A stretch of 64,000 nucleotides of DNA from BP-133 sp040756995 (GCA_040756995.1 JBFLYK010000006.1:132649-196648); one strand, 5' to 3'; counted from the stretch's first letter, positions 39,033-48,420 are shown. The notes: generated by a model from the sequence alone, not told the origin. Numbers and translations: made by a program.

Positions 39033-40928
39033 TCAGGCGACGTCGGCGGCGGGGGCGGCGAACTGGGCCTGGTAGAGGCGGGCGTAGGGGCCGTGGGCGG
39101 CCAGCAGCTCAGCATGGCTGCCCTGCTCGACGATGCGGCCGTTCTCCATCACGAGGATCACGTCGGCGTCGCGGATGGTCGAGAGGCGGTGGGCGATCAC
39201 GAAGCTCGTCCGGGAGGACCGCAGCGCCGCCATCGCTTCCTGGATCAGGACCTCGGTCCTCGTGTCGACCGAACTCGTCGCCTCGTCGAGGATCAGGATC
39301 GCCGGGTCGGCCAGGAAGGCCCGGGCGATCGTCAGCAGCTGCTTCTCGCCGGCCGAGATCGACCCGTCCTCGTCGCTGACCACCGTGTCGTACCCGTCGG
39401 GCAGGGAGTGCACGAACCGGTCGACGAACGTCGCCTCCGCCGCCGCCCGGATCTGCTCCTCGGTGGCCAGCGGGTTGCCGTAGGCGATGTTGTCCCGGAT
39501 CGTGCCGCCGAAGAGCCAGGTGTCCTGGAGCACCATGCCGATCTTCGAGCGCAGCTCGCCCCGCGACAGCGTGGCGATGTCGACTCCGTCCAACAGGATC
39601 CGGCCGGAGTTGAGTTCATAGAACCGCATGATGAGGTTCACCAGCGTGGTCTTGCCGGCACCGGTCGGCCCGACGATGGCCACCGTCTGGCCGGGCTGGG
39701 CCATGAACGACAGGTTCTCGATCAGCGGCCGGTCGGGGTCGTAGGAGAACGACACCCGCTCGAACTCGATGCAGCCGGCCGGCGTGTCGGGCAGCATCGC
39801 CTCGTCCGGGTCCTCCGACTGCTCCTCGGCGTCGAGGAAGTCGAAGATCCGCTCGGCCGACGCCACGCCCGACTGGAACACCGTCACCATCGACGCCATG
39901 TGGGTCAGCGGCTGGGAGAACTGCCGCGAGTACTGGATGAAGGCCTGCACCGCACCCAGCGTCAGCGCCTCCGACGCCACCTGCAGCCCTCCGACCACGG
40001 CGATGGCGACGAAGCCCAGGTTCCCGATCAGCATCATCGCCGGCATGATCGAGCCGGAGATGAAGGTGGCGCCGAAACTGGCGTCGTAGAGAGCGTCGTT
40101 GGTCTCCCGGAAGCGGGTCTCCACGTCGGACTGGCGACCGAAGGCCTTCACGATGTTGTGGCCGGTGAACGACTCCTCGACCAGCGCGTTGAGCCGGCCG
40201 GTCTCCCGCCACTGGGCCACGAACTTGACCCGGGACCGCTTCGTGATGGCCTTCATCGACCAGATCGACAGCGGGATCGTGACCACGGCCACCAGCGCCA
40301 GGAGCCACGAGACGACGAACATCATCACCAGCGTGCCGACCAGCGTCAGGGCCGAGGTCAGCATCTGGGTCAGGGTCTGCTGCATGCCCTGGGCCAGGTT
40401 GTCCATGTCGTTGGTGACCCGGCTCAGCAGGTCGCCCCGGGGCTGGCTGTCCACATACTTCAACGGCAGCCGGTTGAGCTTGGCCTCGACCTGTTCCCGC
40501 AGGCGGTACATCGTCCGCTGCACGATGCCGGCCAGGACGTAGGCCTGCAGATAGCCGAAGGCGGCGGCGGCGACGTACAGCCCGAGCACGAACCACAGCA
40601 CCCGGTGCAGCGACGCGAAGTCGATGGCCGGCTGGCCGCCGCGCCGGAGGCCCTCGAAGATCACGTCGGTGGCCCGGCCCAGGACCTTGGGGCCGATCAC
40701 GTACAGCACGATGCTGGCCAGGGCGAAGGCGAACACGGCGACGAGGCCGAGGCGTTCGCGCCGCAGCATGGCCAGCAGCCGCTCGACGATCTGGCGGAAG
40801 TTGGCCGTCTTCTCGGCCGGCATGCCGAAGGCGCCGAAGCGGCCGACCCCCGACCCCAGGCGCTGCTGGGGGAGAGGCGGGGCCTTCTGGCCCCCGGGCG
40901 CGGCAGGCGGTGCGGTCCTGGTGTCCAT
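39033..40928 (-). CDS. Heterodimeric ABC exporter, consensus-Walker-B subunit
   Basis: This 631-residue half-transporter has six membrane helices (about 60-350) followed by an ABC domain. Walker A is GPTGAGKT, Walker B LILDEATSSVD with the catalytic Glu, and the switch is AHRLS. Its signature is ISAGEKQ, a degenerate form. An N-terminal Pro/Gln-rich extension of about 45 residues is extra. The ATG overlaps the partner's stop (ATGA). With the neighbour it forms one complete and one degenerate ATP site, as in LmrCD or TM287/288-type exporters of drugs or lipids. Confidence 0.92.
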   Translation of the reverse strand: MDTRTAPPAAPGGQKAPPLPQQRLGSGVGRFGAFGMPAEKTANFRQIVERLLAMLRRERLGLVAVFAFALASIVLYVIGPKVLGRATDVIFEGLRRGGQPAIDFASLHRVLWFVLGLYVAAAAFGYLQAYVLAGIVQRTMYRLREQVEAKLNRLPLKYVDSQPRGDLLSRVTNDMDNLAQGMQQTLTQMLTSALTLVGTLVMMFVVSWLLALVAVVTIPLSIWSMKAITKRSRVKFVAQWRETGRLNALVEESFTGHNIVKAFGRQSDVETRFRETNDALYDASFGATFISGSIMPAMMLIGNLGFVAIAVVGGLQVASEALTLGAVQAFIQYSRQFSQPLTHMASMVTVFQSGVASAERIFDFLDAEEQSEDPDEAMLPDTPAGCIEFERVSFSYDPDRPLIENLSFMAQPGQTVAIVGPTGAGKTTLVNLIMRFYELNSGRILLDGVDIATLSRGELRSKIGMVLQDTWLFGGTIRDNIAYGNPLATEEQIRAAAEATFVDRFVHSLPDGYDTVVSDEDGSISAGEKQLLTIARAFLADPAILILDEATSSVDTRTEVLIQEAMAALRSSRTSFVIAHRLSTIRDADVILVMENGRIVEQGSHAELLAAHGPYARLYQAQFAAPAADVA

Positions 40929-42658
40929 CAGGCCGCCTCCTCCTGGCGCTGCGATTCGACGATCTCCCGGTAGGTCCGACACGTCCGCCACAGCTCGTCG
41001 TGGGTGCCGACGCCGAGGACGGCGCCGTCCTCCAGCACCACGATCTGGTCGGCGTGGCGGATGGTCGACACCCGCTGGGCGACCACGATCACCGCCGCCT
41101 CCCGGGTGTAGGGCGCCAGGGCGGCCCGCAGCCGGGCGTCGGTCGCCACGTCGAGGGCCGAGAACGAGTCGTCGAAGAGGTACACGTCGGGCCGGCGGAC
41201 CAGCGCCCGGGCGATGGCCAGGCGCTGGCGCTGCCCGCCGCTCACGTTGGTGCCGCCCTGCTCGATGGCGGCGTCGAGCCCGCCGGGCATGGCGGCCACG
41301 AAGTCCGCCGCCTGGGCGACGTGCAGCGCCGTCCACAGCTCCTCGTCGGTGGCGTCGGGCTTGCCGTACAACAGATTCGACCGCACCGTCCCCGAGAACA
41401 GGTACGGCTTCTGGGGGATGAGCCCGATCCGGTTCCACAGCACGTCGGGGTCGATCGTGCGGACGTCGGCGCCGCCGAGCCGCACGCCGCCCTCGTCCAC
41501 ATCGAAGAGGCGGGCGGCCAGGTTGACCAGCGTCGTCTTCCCGGCACCGGTCGAGCCGATGATCGCCGTGGTCGTCCCCGCCGGCACACGGAACGACACG
41601 TCCGACAGCACCGGCGCCTCGGCCCCGGGGTAGCGGAAGGTCACGTGGCTGAACTCCACGGAGCCGAGCGAGTCGGGGCCCTCGACCGGCGAGACCGGGG
41701 CCCACACCGAGGTGTCGGTGTTGAGCACCTCCTGGATGCGGTCGGCGCACACCGCCGCCCGGGGGGCCATGGAGGCCACGAAGGTGGCCATCATCACCGA
41801 CATCAGGATCAGTACGAAGTAGCTGAGGAAGGCGATCAGCGCCCCGATCGACAGGCTGCCGTCGGCGATCCGGTCGCCGCCGAACCAGGTGACGGCCACG
41901 CTGGAGCCGTTGATGACCAGCATCACGATCGGGAACATCAAACCCATCAGCCGCCCGGCCTGGAGCGACGTGGTCGTCAGCTCGGCGTTGGCGCCCTGGA
42001 AACGGTGCGACTCCTCCCGCTCGCGGACGAAGGCCCGCACCACCCGGATGCCGGTGATCTGCTCCCGGAGCACCCGGTTGATGCCGTCGATCCGCTCCTG
42101 CATGACCCGGAACATCGGGACCATGCGGAACACCACGCTGCCCATGGCCAGGATGAGGACGGGCATGCTGACGGCCAGCAGCCAGGCCAGCCCGCCGTCC
42201 TGGCGGATGGCCATGACCACGCCGCCGATGACCGTGACCGGCGCGGCCAGGGCGAGGTTGGCGGCCATGACGACCAGCATCTGGACCTGTTGGACGTCGT
42301 TGGTGATCCGGGTGATGAGCGACGGCGCCCCGAAACGGTTCATCTCCCGGGCCGAGAAGCCGGTGACCCGGTGGAAGAGGCTGTCGCGCACGTCCCGGCC
42401 GAAGCCCATGGCCACCCGGGAGCCGAGGTAGACGGCCAGGACGGTGAAGATCAGCTGGACGGCGGTGACGGCCAGCATGAAGCCGCCCATCCGCCAGATG
42501 TAGCCCGTGTTGCCCCGCATGACGCCCCGGTCGATGACGTCGGCGTTGAGGTACGGGAGGTACAGGCCGGCCAGCGCCTGGACCGCCTGCAGGCCGACGA
42601 GCCCGAGCAGCAGCCGGCGGTACGGCCTGAGGTACGTCCTGAGCAGTCTGACCAGCAC
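40928..42658 (-). CDS. Heterodimeric ABC exporter, degenerate-site subunit
   Basis: This 576-residue half-transporter pairs with the downstream gene. Walker A is GSTGAGKT and the signature NVSGGQRQR is intact, but Walker B reads LFDDSFSALD (Asp in place of catalytic Glu) and the switch residue is Gln (VAQRVS). These changes define the degenerate nucleotide site of asymmetric exporters. I use GTG 42658, which has GGGAGAA upstream; a GTG at 42697 is in frame but has no ribosome site. Promoter elements lie in the 144 bp before the divergent EthD-like gene. Confidence 0.92.
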   Translation of the reverse strand: MLVRLLRTYLRPYRRLLLGLVGLQAVQALAGLYLPYLNADVIDRGVMRGNTGYIWRMGGFMLAVTAVQLIFTVLAVYLGSRVAMGFGRDVRDSLFHRVTGFSAREMNRFGAPSLITRITNDVQQVQMLVVMAANLALAAPVTVIGGVVMAIRQDGGLAWLLAVSMPVLILAMGSVVFRMVPMFRVMQERIDGINRVLREQITGIRVVRAFVREREESHRFQGANAELTTTSLQAGRLMGLMFPIVMLVINGSSVAVTWFGGDRIADGSLSIGALIAFLSYFVLILMSVMMATFVASMAPRAAVCADRIQEVLNTDTSVWAPVSPVEGPDSLGSVEFSHVTFRYPGAEAPVLSDVSFRVPAGTTTAIIGSTGAGKTTLVNLAARLFDVDEGGVRLGGADVRTIDPDVLWNRIGLIPQKPYLFSGTVRSNLLYGKPDATDEELWTALHVAQAADFVAAMPGGLDAAIEQGGTNVSGGQRQRLAIARALVRRPDVYLFDDSFSALDVATDARLRAALAPYTREAAVIVVAQRVSTIRHADQIVVLEDGAVLGVGTHDELWRTCRTYREIVESQRQEEAA

Positions 42659-42802
42659 GTTCTTCTCCCGAAAGCGGCGTGTAGTGCCTCGTTGCACTCA
42701 GTGCCACATTTTACGGGTGTTCTCGGCACGTCAGCCACAGAAATAAAGGGATAGCGTCCGGGGGCATTCAGGCGACCGAAAGCGACCGAGGAGGAACGGC
42801 TC

Positions 42803-43114
42803 ATGATCCGGGTCCACGTCCAGTACCCGAGGACCGAGGGCGGCAAGTTCGACATGGACTACTACCTCAACAAGCACATGCCCCTGGTGGCCGAGCGCTG
42901 CGGCGACGCCCTCAAGAGCTACACCGTCGAGCAGGGCCTCTCCGGTGGGATGGGCGGGAACCCGCCGGCCAACATCGCCGTCGGCACGCTGGAGTTCGAC
43001 TCCGTCGACGCCTTCGCCGCCGCCATGGGCCCCCACATGCCCGAGATCATGGGCGACATCCCGAACTACACCGACATCACCCCCGTCCTCGAGATCGCCG
43101 AGGTCAAGAAGTAG
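42803..43114 (+). CDS. EthD-family protein
   Basis: This 103-residue dimeric alpha/beta-barrel protein matches EthD: an N-terminal V-x-YP strand, F-D-MDYYL-NKHMPLV with the conserved His, and E-F-DSVDAF-AAM before I-PNYTDI. EthD was found beside the ETBE-degrading P450 of rhodococci; most relatives have no proven reaction. GAGGAACGG precedes the ATG. It is followed by a strong hairpin and converges with the GT4 gene, so it is monocistronic. Confidence 0.88.
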   Translation: MIRVHVQYPRTEGGKFDMDYYLNKHMPLVAERCGDALKSYTVEQGLSGGMGGNPPANIAVGTLEFDSVDAFAAAMGPHMPEIMGDIPNYTDITPVLEIAEVKK

Positions 43115-43121
43115 GAGGGAA

Positions 43122-43150
43122 CCGCCGGGCCGGCTCAGGCGGCCCGGCGG
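43122..43150. terminator. Hairpin between convergent EthD-like and GT4 genes
   Basis: CCGCCGGGCCG (43122-43132) pairs with CGGCCCGGCGG (43140-43150) around a seven-base loop. It begins seven bases after the EthD stop and covers the last codons of the convergent GT4 gene, so it could end both transcripts. Confidence 0.7.
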
Positions 43151-44466
43151 CTCCCGGCCAGGCGCTCGAAGATCTGGGCCCATTCGCAGAGCTGGCGGTC
43201 GTCGAGGAACTGCTCCTGCACCCGGCGGCGGGCGTCGGCCGCCAGCGACGCCGCCAGGACCCGGTCCCGCAGCAGCCGGTCGAGGGCGGCGGCGAACTCG
43301 GCCGGATCGGAGGGGTCGGACAGCAGCCAGCCCTGCCGGCCGTGGACGATCTGGTCCTGGATACCGCCCACGGCGCTGGCCAGCACCGGCTTGCGCTTCC
43401 ACATCGCTTCGGTGACGGTCAGGCCGAAGCCCTCGGCCAGGCTCTTCTGCACGACGACCGTGGCCCGGCGCTGGATGGCGTTGACCATCCGGGCGTTCTC
43501 CTCCACATCGGCCATGGACAGCGAGACGAGGTGGATGCGGCGCCGCTGCGCCTCGGGCAGGGCGCGCCACCGCCGGAGGCAGCCCTCGAACACCTGCTGG
43601 CCCTCAGGGTCGTCGGCCACCTCGGCCGTGTCCGGCCCGACCAGCGCCAGGTGGGCGTCGAAGCGGTCGGGTTCGAGCCGGAGAAACCCGTCCATGACGC
43701 CGACCGGGTCCTTCAGCGGATCCCAGCGGGAGACCTGGACGACCAGCGGTGCGCCGGGCGGGACGGGCCCCAGTCCGCAGGCCTCGAGGATGCCTTCGCC
43801 GGCGACGGGATCGAGGTCGCCGTTCTTGGCCGAGAGGGGATCGATGGTCGGTGGCATCACCACGAAGGGGGACGGGAGGGGATGGGGGGCGTACTCCTGG
43901 CGGGTGAAGACACACAGGTCGACCGCGCCCAGGTACGGACGGAGAAACGCCCAGCCCTGGTCGGTGTGTTCGTTGACGGTGTCGGCGCCGATGTGGTTGC
44001 GCCACACGACCGCCGCTCCGCAGTCGCGCAACGACCCGGCCAGGCCGACGGTTTGAGGATCGTTGAGCACCACGATGTCCCCCGGCCGCACCCTCGACCC
44101 GAGGGCTTCGGCGTTGGGGGCCATGACCCGTTCGTAGTGGCGGCGGTCGCCGGGCAGCAACGGGCCGTCACCCGGCATGCCATGAAGCTTGTGGTGGATC
44201 CGCTTGGTGATCCGGAAGAACGGCTCGTCGCCTTCGAGCACGAGCCAGGGGGAGTCGATCCCGGCGCCGCTCGTGTAGCCGAGGATCCGCACCAGCATCT
44301 CGGCCACGCCGCCGCCGGTGGCCGTGGAGTTCACCGTCCAGACCGTATGGCCGCCGAGGGCCTGCCGGGCGGACTCCAGCGCCATGCTGGTCTCGGCGAC
44401 GCGCCCGGCGCCGATGACCGGCGCCAGCGCCTCGATACGGAGCGGCCGAACCGGAACGTCTCGCAT
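43135..44466 (-). CDS. GT4 glycosyltransferase, trehalose-synthase (TreT) like
   Basis: This 443-residue GT-B enzyme resembles TreT-type trehalose synthases. It shows VWTVNSTATGGGVAEML near residue 42, GDIVVLNDPQT, WRNHIGAD, VSRWDPLKDP for the nucleotide-sugar domain, and the E-x7-E motif in AEGFGLTVTE. TreT joins NDP-glucose and glucose to trehalose, a stress solute common in actinobacteria. The ATG at 44466 has GAGGGAGGG upstream. Other disaccharide-forming GT4 activities remain possible. Confidence 0.82.
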   Translation of the reverse strand: MRDVPVRPLRIEALAPVIGAGRVAETSMALESARQALGGHTVWTVNSTATGGGVAEMLVRILGYTSGAGIDSPWLVLEGDEPFFRITKRIHHKLHGMPGDGPLLPGDRRHYERVMAPNAEALGSRVRPGDIVVLNDPQTVGLAGSLRDCGAAVVWRNHIGADTVNEHTDQGWAFLRPYLGAVDLCVFTRQEYAPHPLPSPFVVMPPTIDPLSAKNGDLDPVAGEGILEACGLGPVPPGAPLVVQVSRWDPLKDPVGVMDGFLRLEPDRFDAHLALVGPDTAEVADDPEGQQVFEGCLRRWRALPEAQRRRIHLVSLSMADVEENARMVNAIQRRATVVVQKSLAEGFGLTVTEAMWKRKPVLASAVGGIQDQIVHGRQGWLLSDPSDPAEFAAALDRLLRDRVLAASLAADARRRVQEQFLDDRQLCEWAQIFERLAGSRRAA

Positions 44467-44588
44467 CGTCCCTCCCTCTGGCGTCGTTGCCTCGGGGTGC
44501 GCTTTGGTGCCTTGTTCGCCACCGAGGTGGGCGATCCCTTTCGCACCGTTCGCGTCAGTCAACCGGAATCCGGCCCGGCGCGGGTGGA

Positions 44589-45812
44589 TCACTCGTAGCG
44601 GAGCGCCTCGATGGGGGTGAGGGCGGCGGCCCGGCTGGCGGGGTAGATGCCGAAGAAGATCCCGATGAGGATCGACACGCCGAAGGACAGGACGACGGCC
44701 GACGGCGAGATCACCGGGTTCAGACCGCCGCCCTGGTACTGGCCGGCGCCGACGCCGATGGCCACCCCCATGATCCCGCCGAGGCCGGCCAGCAGCATCG
44801 CCTCGACCATGAACTGCGACAGGATGTCGCTGCGCTGGGCGCCCAGGGCTTTGCGGATGCCGATCTCCCGGGTCCGTTCGGTGACCGTCACCAGCATGAT
44901 GTTCATCACCCCGATCCCGCCGATCAGCAGCGAGATGGCGGCGACCACCGCCAGGAGGAGCTGGAACTGCTTGGCGGCCGCCTTGCCGGCGGCCAGCAGG
45001 CTGGCGGCGCTGAAGACGACGAAGTCGGGTGGCTGGCTGGGGCCGATCCGGTGGGTCCGGCGGAGGATGGAGGTCACCTGGGCCATCGCTTGCGGCAGCT
45101 GGTCGCGGGAGGCGGCCTGGATGGCGATGATGTTGTAGGAGTCGACGTTCCCGACGATGTTCTCCCGCACCGTCGAGATCGGGGCCACCATCACGTCGTC
45201 CTGGTCCTGGAAGCCGTTCGATCCCTTCGGTTCCAGCACCCCGATGATGCGGAACCGGATGCCGTTGAACTCGACCTGCTGGCCGACCGGGTCGAAGCCC
45301 TTGCCGAACAGCTTGTCGATGACCGTCTGGCCGATGACGGCCACCTTGGCCCGGGAGCGGACGTCCTCCTCGTCGAGCCACCGGCCCTTGACGACCGCCG
45401 CGTTGCGGACCTGGGCGAAGACCGGCTCGGCGCCGAGGAAGCTCGAGAGCGAGTACGTCGTCCCCTGCCAGGTGACCGTGCCCGAGGCGCTGTAGGCCGG
45501 GGTCACGGCGGCCAGCGCCGAGCCGCGGACGGGGTCGGACAGCGCCTCGACGTCGTTCTGGGTGAGCCGGATCCGGCGGGAGCTCGTGCCGCCCCGGTCC
45601 TGGCCCCGGGAATTGCGCTCCGGGATGACGTAGATGGCGTTGGTCCCCAGCGACTTGATCTGGTCCTGGACCTTGTCGGAGATGCCCTTGCCCACGCCGA
45701 CCAGCAGGATGACGGCGGCCGTCCCGATGAGGATGCCGAGCATCGTGAGAGCCGAGCGCATTCGGTTGGCGAGGACGCCGCGCAAAGCGACGCGCACACT
45801 GTCCAGAGTCAT
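44589..45812 (-). CDS. MacB-type ABC permease without adjacent ATPase
   Basis: This 407-residue protein has the MacB layout: a first helix (about 20-42), a long extracytoplasmic domain, and three C-terminal helices with TEREIGIRKALGA coupling motif and the end P-IEALRYE. An AAGGG site precedes the ATG at 45812. Unlike the operon at 0.7-4.1 kb, there is no ATPase or adaptor gene next to it. It may use the ATPase of another locus, or ATPase and adaptor genes may have been lost. Location: cytoplasmic membrane. Confidence 0.85.
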   Translation of the reverse strand: MTLDSVRVALRGVLANRMRSALTMLGILIGTAAVILLVGVGKGISDKVQDQIKSLGTNAIYVIPERNSRGQDRGGTSSRRIRLTQNDVEALSDPVRGSALAAVTPAYSASGTVTWQGTTYSLSSFLGAEPVFAQVRNAAVVKGRWLDEEDVRSRAKVAVIGQTVIDKLFGKGFDPVGQQVEFNGIRFRIIGVLEPKGSNGFQDQDDVMVAPISTVRENIVGNVDSYNIIAIQAASRDQLPQAMAQVTSILRRTHRIGPSQPPDFVVFSAASLLAAGKAAAKQFQLLLAVVAAISLLIGGIGVMNIMLVTVTERTREIGIRKALGAQRSDILSQFMVEAMLLAGLGGIMGVAIGVGAGQYQGGGLNPVISPSAVVLSFGVSILIGIFFGIYPASRAAALTPIEALRYE

Positions 45813-45919
45813 CTTTTGCCCTTAGTGCCCGATTTGCACCCAGTGACACTAGCGCTCTGGCGATGAGTATCAAGGTCGCGGAACGTCGGAGACGTAAAGG
45901 CAGATGAGAGGAGCCTGCA

Positions 45920-46396
45920 ATGCCCCGGATCACGCCCTTCCTGTGGTTCGACACCGAGGCCGAGGAAGCCGCCGAGTTCTACTGCTCGATCTTCCCGAAC
46001 TCCAAGATCACGGCCGTGAGCCACTACACCGAGGCCGGCCCCCGGCCGGCGGGCATGGTCATGACCGTGTCGTTCGTGCTCGACGGCCAGGAGTACGTCG
46101 CCCTCAACGGCGGCCCCGAGTTCAAGTTCAGCGAGGCGATCTCGCTGCTCATCAACTGCGCCGACCAGGACGAGGTCGACTACTACTGGGACAAGCTCGG
46201 CGACGGCGGTCAGGAGCTCGACTGCGGCTGGGTCAAGGACCGCTACGGGCTCGCCTGGCAGGTGACCCCCACCGGGATGATGGACATCTTGAGCAGTGAC
46301 GACCCGGCCCGGGTCCAGCGGGCGATGCAGGCCATGTTCACCATGAAGAAGCTCGACCTGGCCGTCTTGCAGGCGGCCGCCGACGGCACCGCCTAA
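45920..46396 (+). CDS. VOC-superfamily PhnB-like protein
   Basis: This 158-residue protein has two beta-alpha-beta-beta-beta modules of the PhnB/3-demethylubiquinone-like VOC family: PFLWFDTEAEEAAEFYCSIFPNSKI, then GPRPAGMVMTVSFVLDGQEYVALNGG, and DCGWVKDRYGLAWQVTP. The usual metal ligands are poorly kept, as is normal for this group. GAGAGGAG precedes the ATG. The stop overlaps the convergent FtsH stop and a strong hairpin. Function unknown. Confidence 0.85.
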   Translation: MPRITPFLWFDTEAEEAAEFYCSIFPNSKITAVSHYTEAGPRPAGMVMTVSFVLDGQEYVALNGGPEFKFSEAISLLINCADQDEVDYYWDKLGDGGQELDCGWVKDRYGLAWQVTPTGMMDILSSDDPARVQRAMQAMFTMKKLDLAVLQAAADGTA

Positions 46397-48420
46397 ACCG
46401 GCCCGGCCCCGTTCGGGCTCGGGGTCGGGCCGGTGCGTTCGATGCCGGCGGCGCGGTAGGCGTCGTCGGCATCGAGGGTCTCCGACTCCAGCAGCGCCTC
46501 GACGAGGGAGTCGAGGTTCGCCCGGTGCTCCGACAGCACCTGCTCGGCGTGCTTGGCCGCCTCGTCGAGGAGCCGCCGCACCTCGGCGTCGAGCAGTTCC
46601 TGGGTCGCCGGCGACGGGCCGTTGGGATCCATGCCGAACGGCAGCTCCTGGCCGGGCCCGGGGAGGACCGACACCGGCCCGATGGCCGGCGACATGCCCC
46701 ACCGGCCGACCATCTGGCGGGCGATGCGGGTCGCCTGCTCGAGGTCGCTCTCCGCTCCGGTCGAGACCTCGCCGTAGATCAGCTGCTCGGCGGCCCGCCC
46801 GCCGAGGGCCCCGGCGATGCGGCCCAGCAGGTAGCTGGCCGAGTAGCCGTAGCGGTCGGCTTCGGGGCTCTGGAACGTCACGCCGAGGGCGTGGCCCCGG
46901 GGGATGATCGAGATCTTGCGGACGGGGTCCGCGCCGGGGGTCAGCATGCCGAGCAGGGCGTGGCCGCCTTCGTGATAGGCGGTACGGCGCCGCTCGTCGG
47001 GCGACATCACGACTTTCCGGGCCGTGCCGAGGACGATCTTCTCCAGCGCGTCGTTGAAGTCGGCCAGCGTCACCTTCTCGTGCTGGCGGCGGGCGGCGAG
47101 GATGGCCGCCTCGTTGATGAGGTTCTTCAGTTCGGCGCCCACCATGCCCGGCGTGGAGGACGCCACCACGTCGAGATCGACGTCCTCGGCCAGCGGCACG
47201 TTGCGGACGTGCACCTCGAGGATGGCCCGCCGCCCGGCCTGGTCGGGCGGGCTGATCACGAGGCGGCGGTCGAAACGGCCGGGCCGCAGCAGCGCCGGGT
47301 CGAGGATCTCGGGCCGGTTCGTGGCCCCGAGGACGATGACGCCCTCGGCGCCGGTGAACCCGTCCATCTCGGTCAGGATCTGGTTGAGGGTCTGCTCCCG
47401 CTCGTCGTGACCGCCGATGCTGGTGGAGCCGCCCCGGGCCCGGCCGATGGCGTCGAGCTCGTCGATGAAGATGATGGCCGGGGCCGCCTGCTTGGCCTGC
47501 TCGAAGAGGTCGCGGACCCGGCTGGCGCCCACGCCGACGATCATCTCGATGAACTCCGACGCCGAGACGGAGAAGAACGGCACGTTGGCCTCGCCGGCCA
47601 GGGCCCGGGCGAGGAGCGTCTTGCCCGTCCCCGGCGGGCCGGAGAGCAGCACGCCCTTGGGGACGGCGGCGCCGAGCCGGCGGTACCGGTCCGAGTTCTT
47701 GAGGAAGTCGACGATCTCGGCGACCTCGTCCTCCACGTCGTCGATGCCGGCGACGTCGGCGAACGTGACCCGTTTGCCGGCCTCGGGGTCGTAGCGCTGC
47801 GCCTTGGACTTGCCGATCCCGCCGATGCCGGCGCCGAGGCCGCCGGCCAGGCGCCGGGACATGAAGAACAGCAGTCCGATGAACAGCAGCGTCGGGCCGA
47901 AGCCGATCAGCAACCGCTCGAGGAAGGACGGTCCGGGCGGGGACTTGGCGTTGACCTGCACGCCTTTGTCGGACAGGAGCTTGAACAGGTCGTCCTCGGC
48001 GAAGGTCGGCCGCTGGGTGCTGAACCGGCGGACGGTTTCGCCCTCTTTGCCGGGCGGATACGTCACTTCGGTCTTGAAGTCGCCCTCGATCGAGTCGTCG
48101 ATGGACGTGATCTCCGTCACGTTGCCGGCCTCCACCTGAGCCCGGAAGAACGTGTAGGGGATGTCGGCCCTCGGGTCCTCGCGCAGCAAGATCGCCGAGG
48201 CGATCCAGTTCACCAGCAGCAGGATGGCCAGCAGCGTCCAGAACGACGGCCGGGGACGGCCGCGCGGGTCGGTCATCCGGCCGAGGCGTGACTTCGCCTC
48301 CCGGGGGTTTTCGACCCGCCACGGCGGCCGGTCGCCGGCCCCGTCGCCCCGGCCGTCACCCCGACCGGCGGACCGCTGCTCCGGCCGGACCGGAGCCTTC
48401 GGCTCAGATGGCGCAGCCAT
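46393..48420 (-). CDS. ftsH: FtsH membrane AAA+ zinc protease, variant pore
   Basis: This 675-residue protease degrades membrane and unstable soluble proteins. Two membrane helices (about 60-79 and 170-187) flank a periplasmic domain. The AAA module has Walker A GPPGTGKT at 261-268, Walker B FIDELD at 318-323 and arginine fingers in the second region of homology. The zinc site is HEGGH at 483-487. The pore motif is MIVGVG, with Ile where almost all FtsH have Phe, so substrate pulling may differ. TACCGT seven bases before the ATG suggests a leaderless mRNA. The C-terminal codons overlap a bidirectional hairpin. Confidence 0.93.
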   Translation of the reverse strand: MAAPSEPKAPVRPEQRSAGRGDGRGDGAGDRPPWRVENPREAKSRLGRMTDPRGRPRPSFWTLLAILLLVNWIASAILLREDPRADIPYTFFRAQVEAGNVTEITSIDDSIEGDFKTEVTYPPGKEGETVRRFSTQRPTFAEDDLFKLLSDKGVQVNAKSPPGPSFLERLLIGFGPTLLFIGLLFFMSRRLAGGLGAGIGGIGKSKAQRYDPEAGKRVTFADVAGIDDVEDEVAEIVDFLKNSDRYRRLGAAVPKGVLLSGPPGTGKTLLARALAGEANVPFFSVSASEFIEMIVGVGASRVRDLFEQAKQAAPAIIFIDELDAIGRARGGSTSIGGHDEREQTLNQILTEMDGFTGAEGVIVLGATNRPEILDPALLRPGRFDRRLVISPPDQAGRRAILEVHVRNVPLAEDVDLDVVASSTPGMVGAELKNLINEAAILAARRQHEKVTLADFNDALEKIVLGTARKVVMSPDERRRTAYHEGGHALLGMLTPGADPVRKISIIPRGHALGVTFQSPEADRYGYSASYLLGRIAGALGGRAAEQLIYGEVSTGAESDLEQATRIARQMVGRWGMSPAIGPVSVLPGPGQELPFGMDPNGPSPATQELLDAEVRRLLDEAAKHAEQVLSEHRANLDSLVEALLESETLDADDAYRAAGIERTGPTPSPNGAGPV
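46397..46434. terminator. Bidirectional hairpin between VOC and ftsH genes
   Basis: ACCGGCCCGGCCCC (46397-46410) pairs with GGGGTCGGGCCGGT (46421-46434), with one G-T pair and a 10-nt loop. It follows the VOC stop directly and sits in the last ftsH codons. Confidence 0.7.

Noticed and set aside
42695..42705. GCACTCAGTGC palindrome in front of the ABC exporter as an operator
   Set aside because: It is short, and no regulator gene is adjacent. A loosely similar AGTG-rich stretch near 45830 does not share a consistent half site.
39033..42707. A single open minus-strand frame of 1224 codons spanning both ABC exporter subunits
   Set aside because: Beyond 40928 the frame reads as Arg/Gly/Pro-rich shadow sequence; the true partner subunit is in another frame (40928-42658), joined by an ATGA overlap.
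43135..45954. A minus-strand frame that would extend the GT4 protein to 939 residues
   Set aside because: Family similarity starts at ATG 44466 with a strong ribosome site; the upstream part is a shadow of the MacB-type permease.
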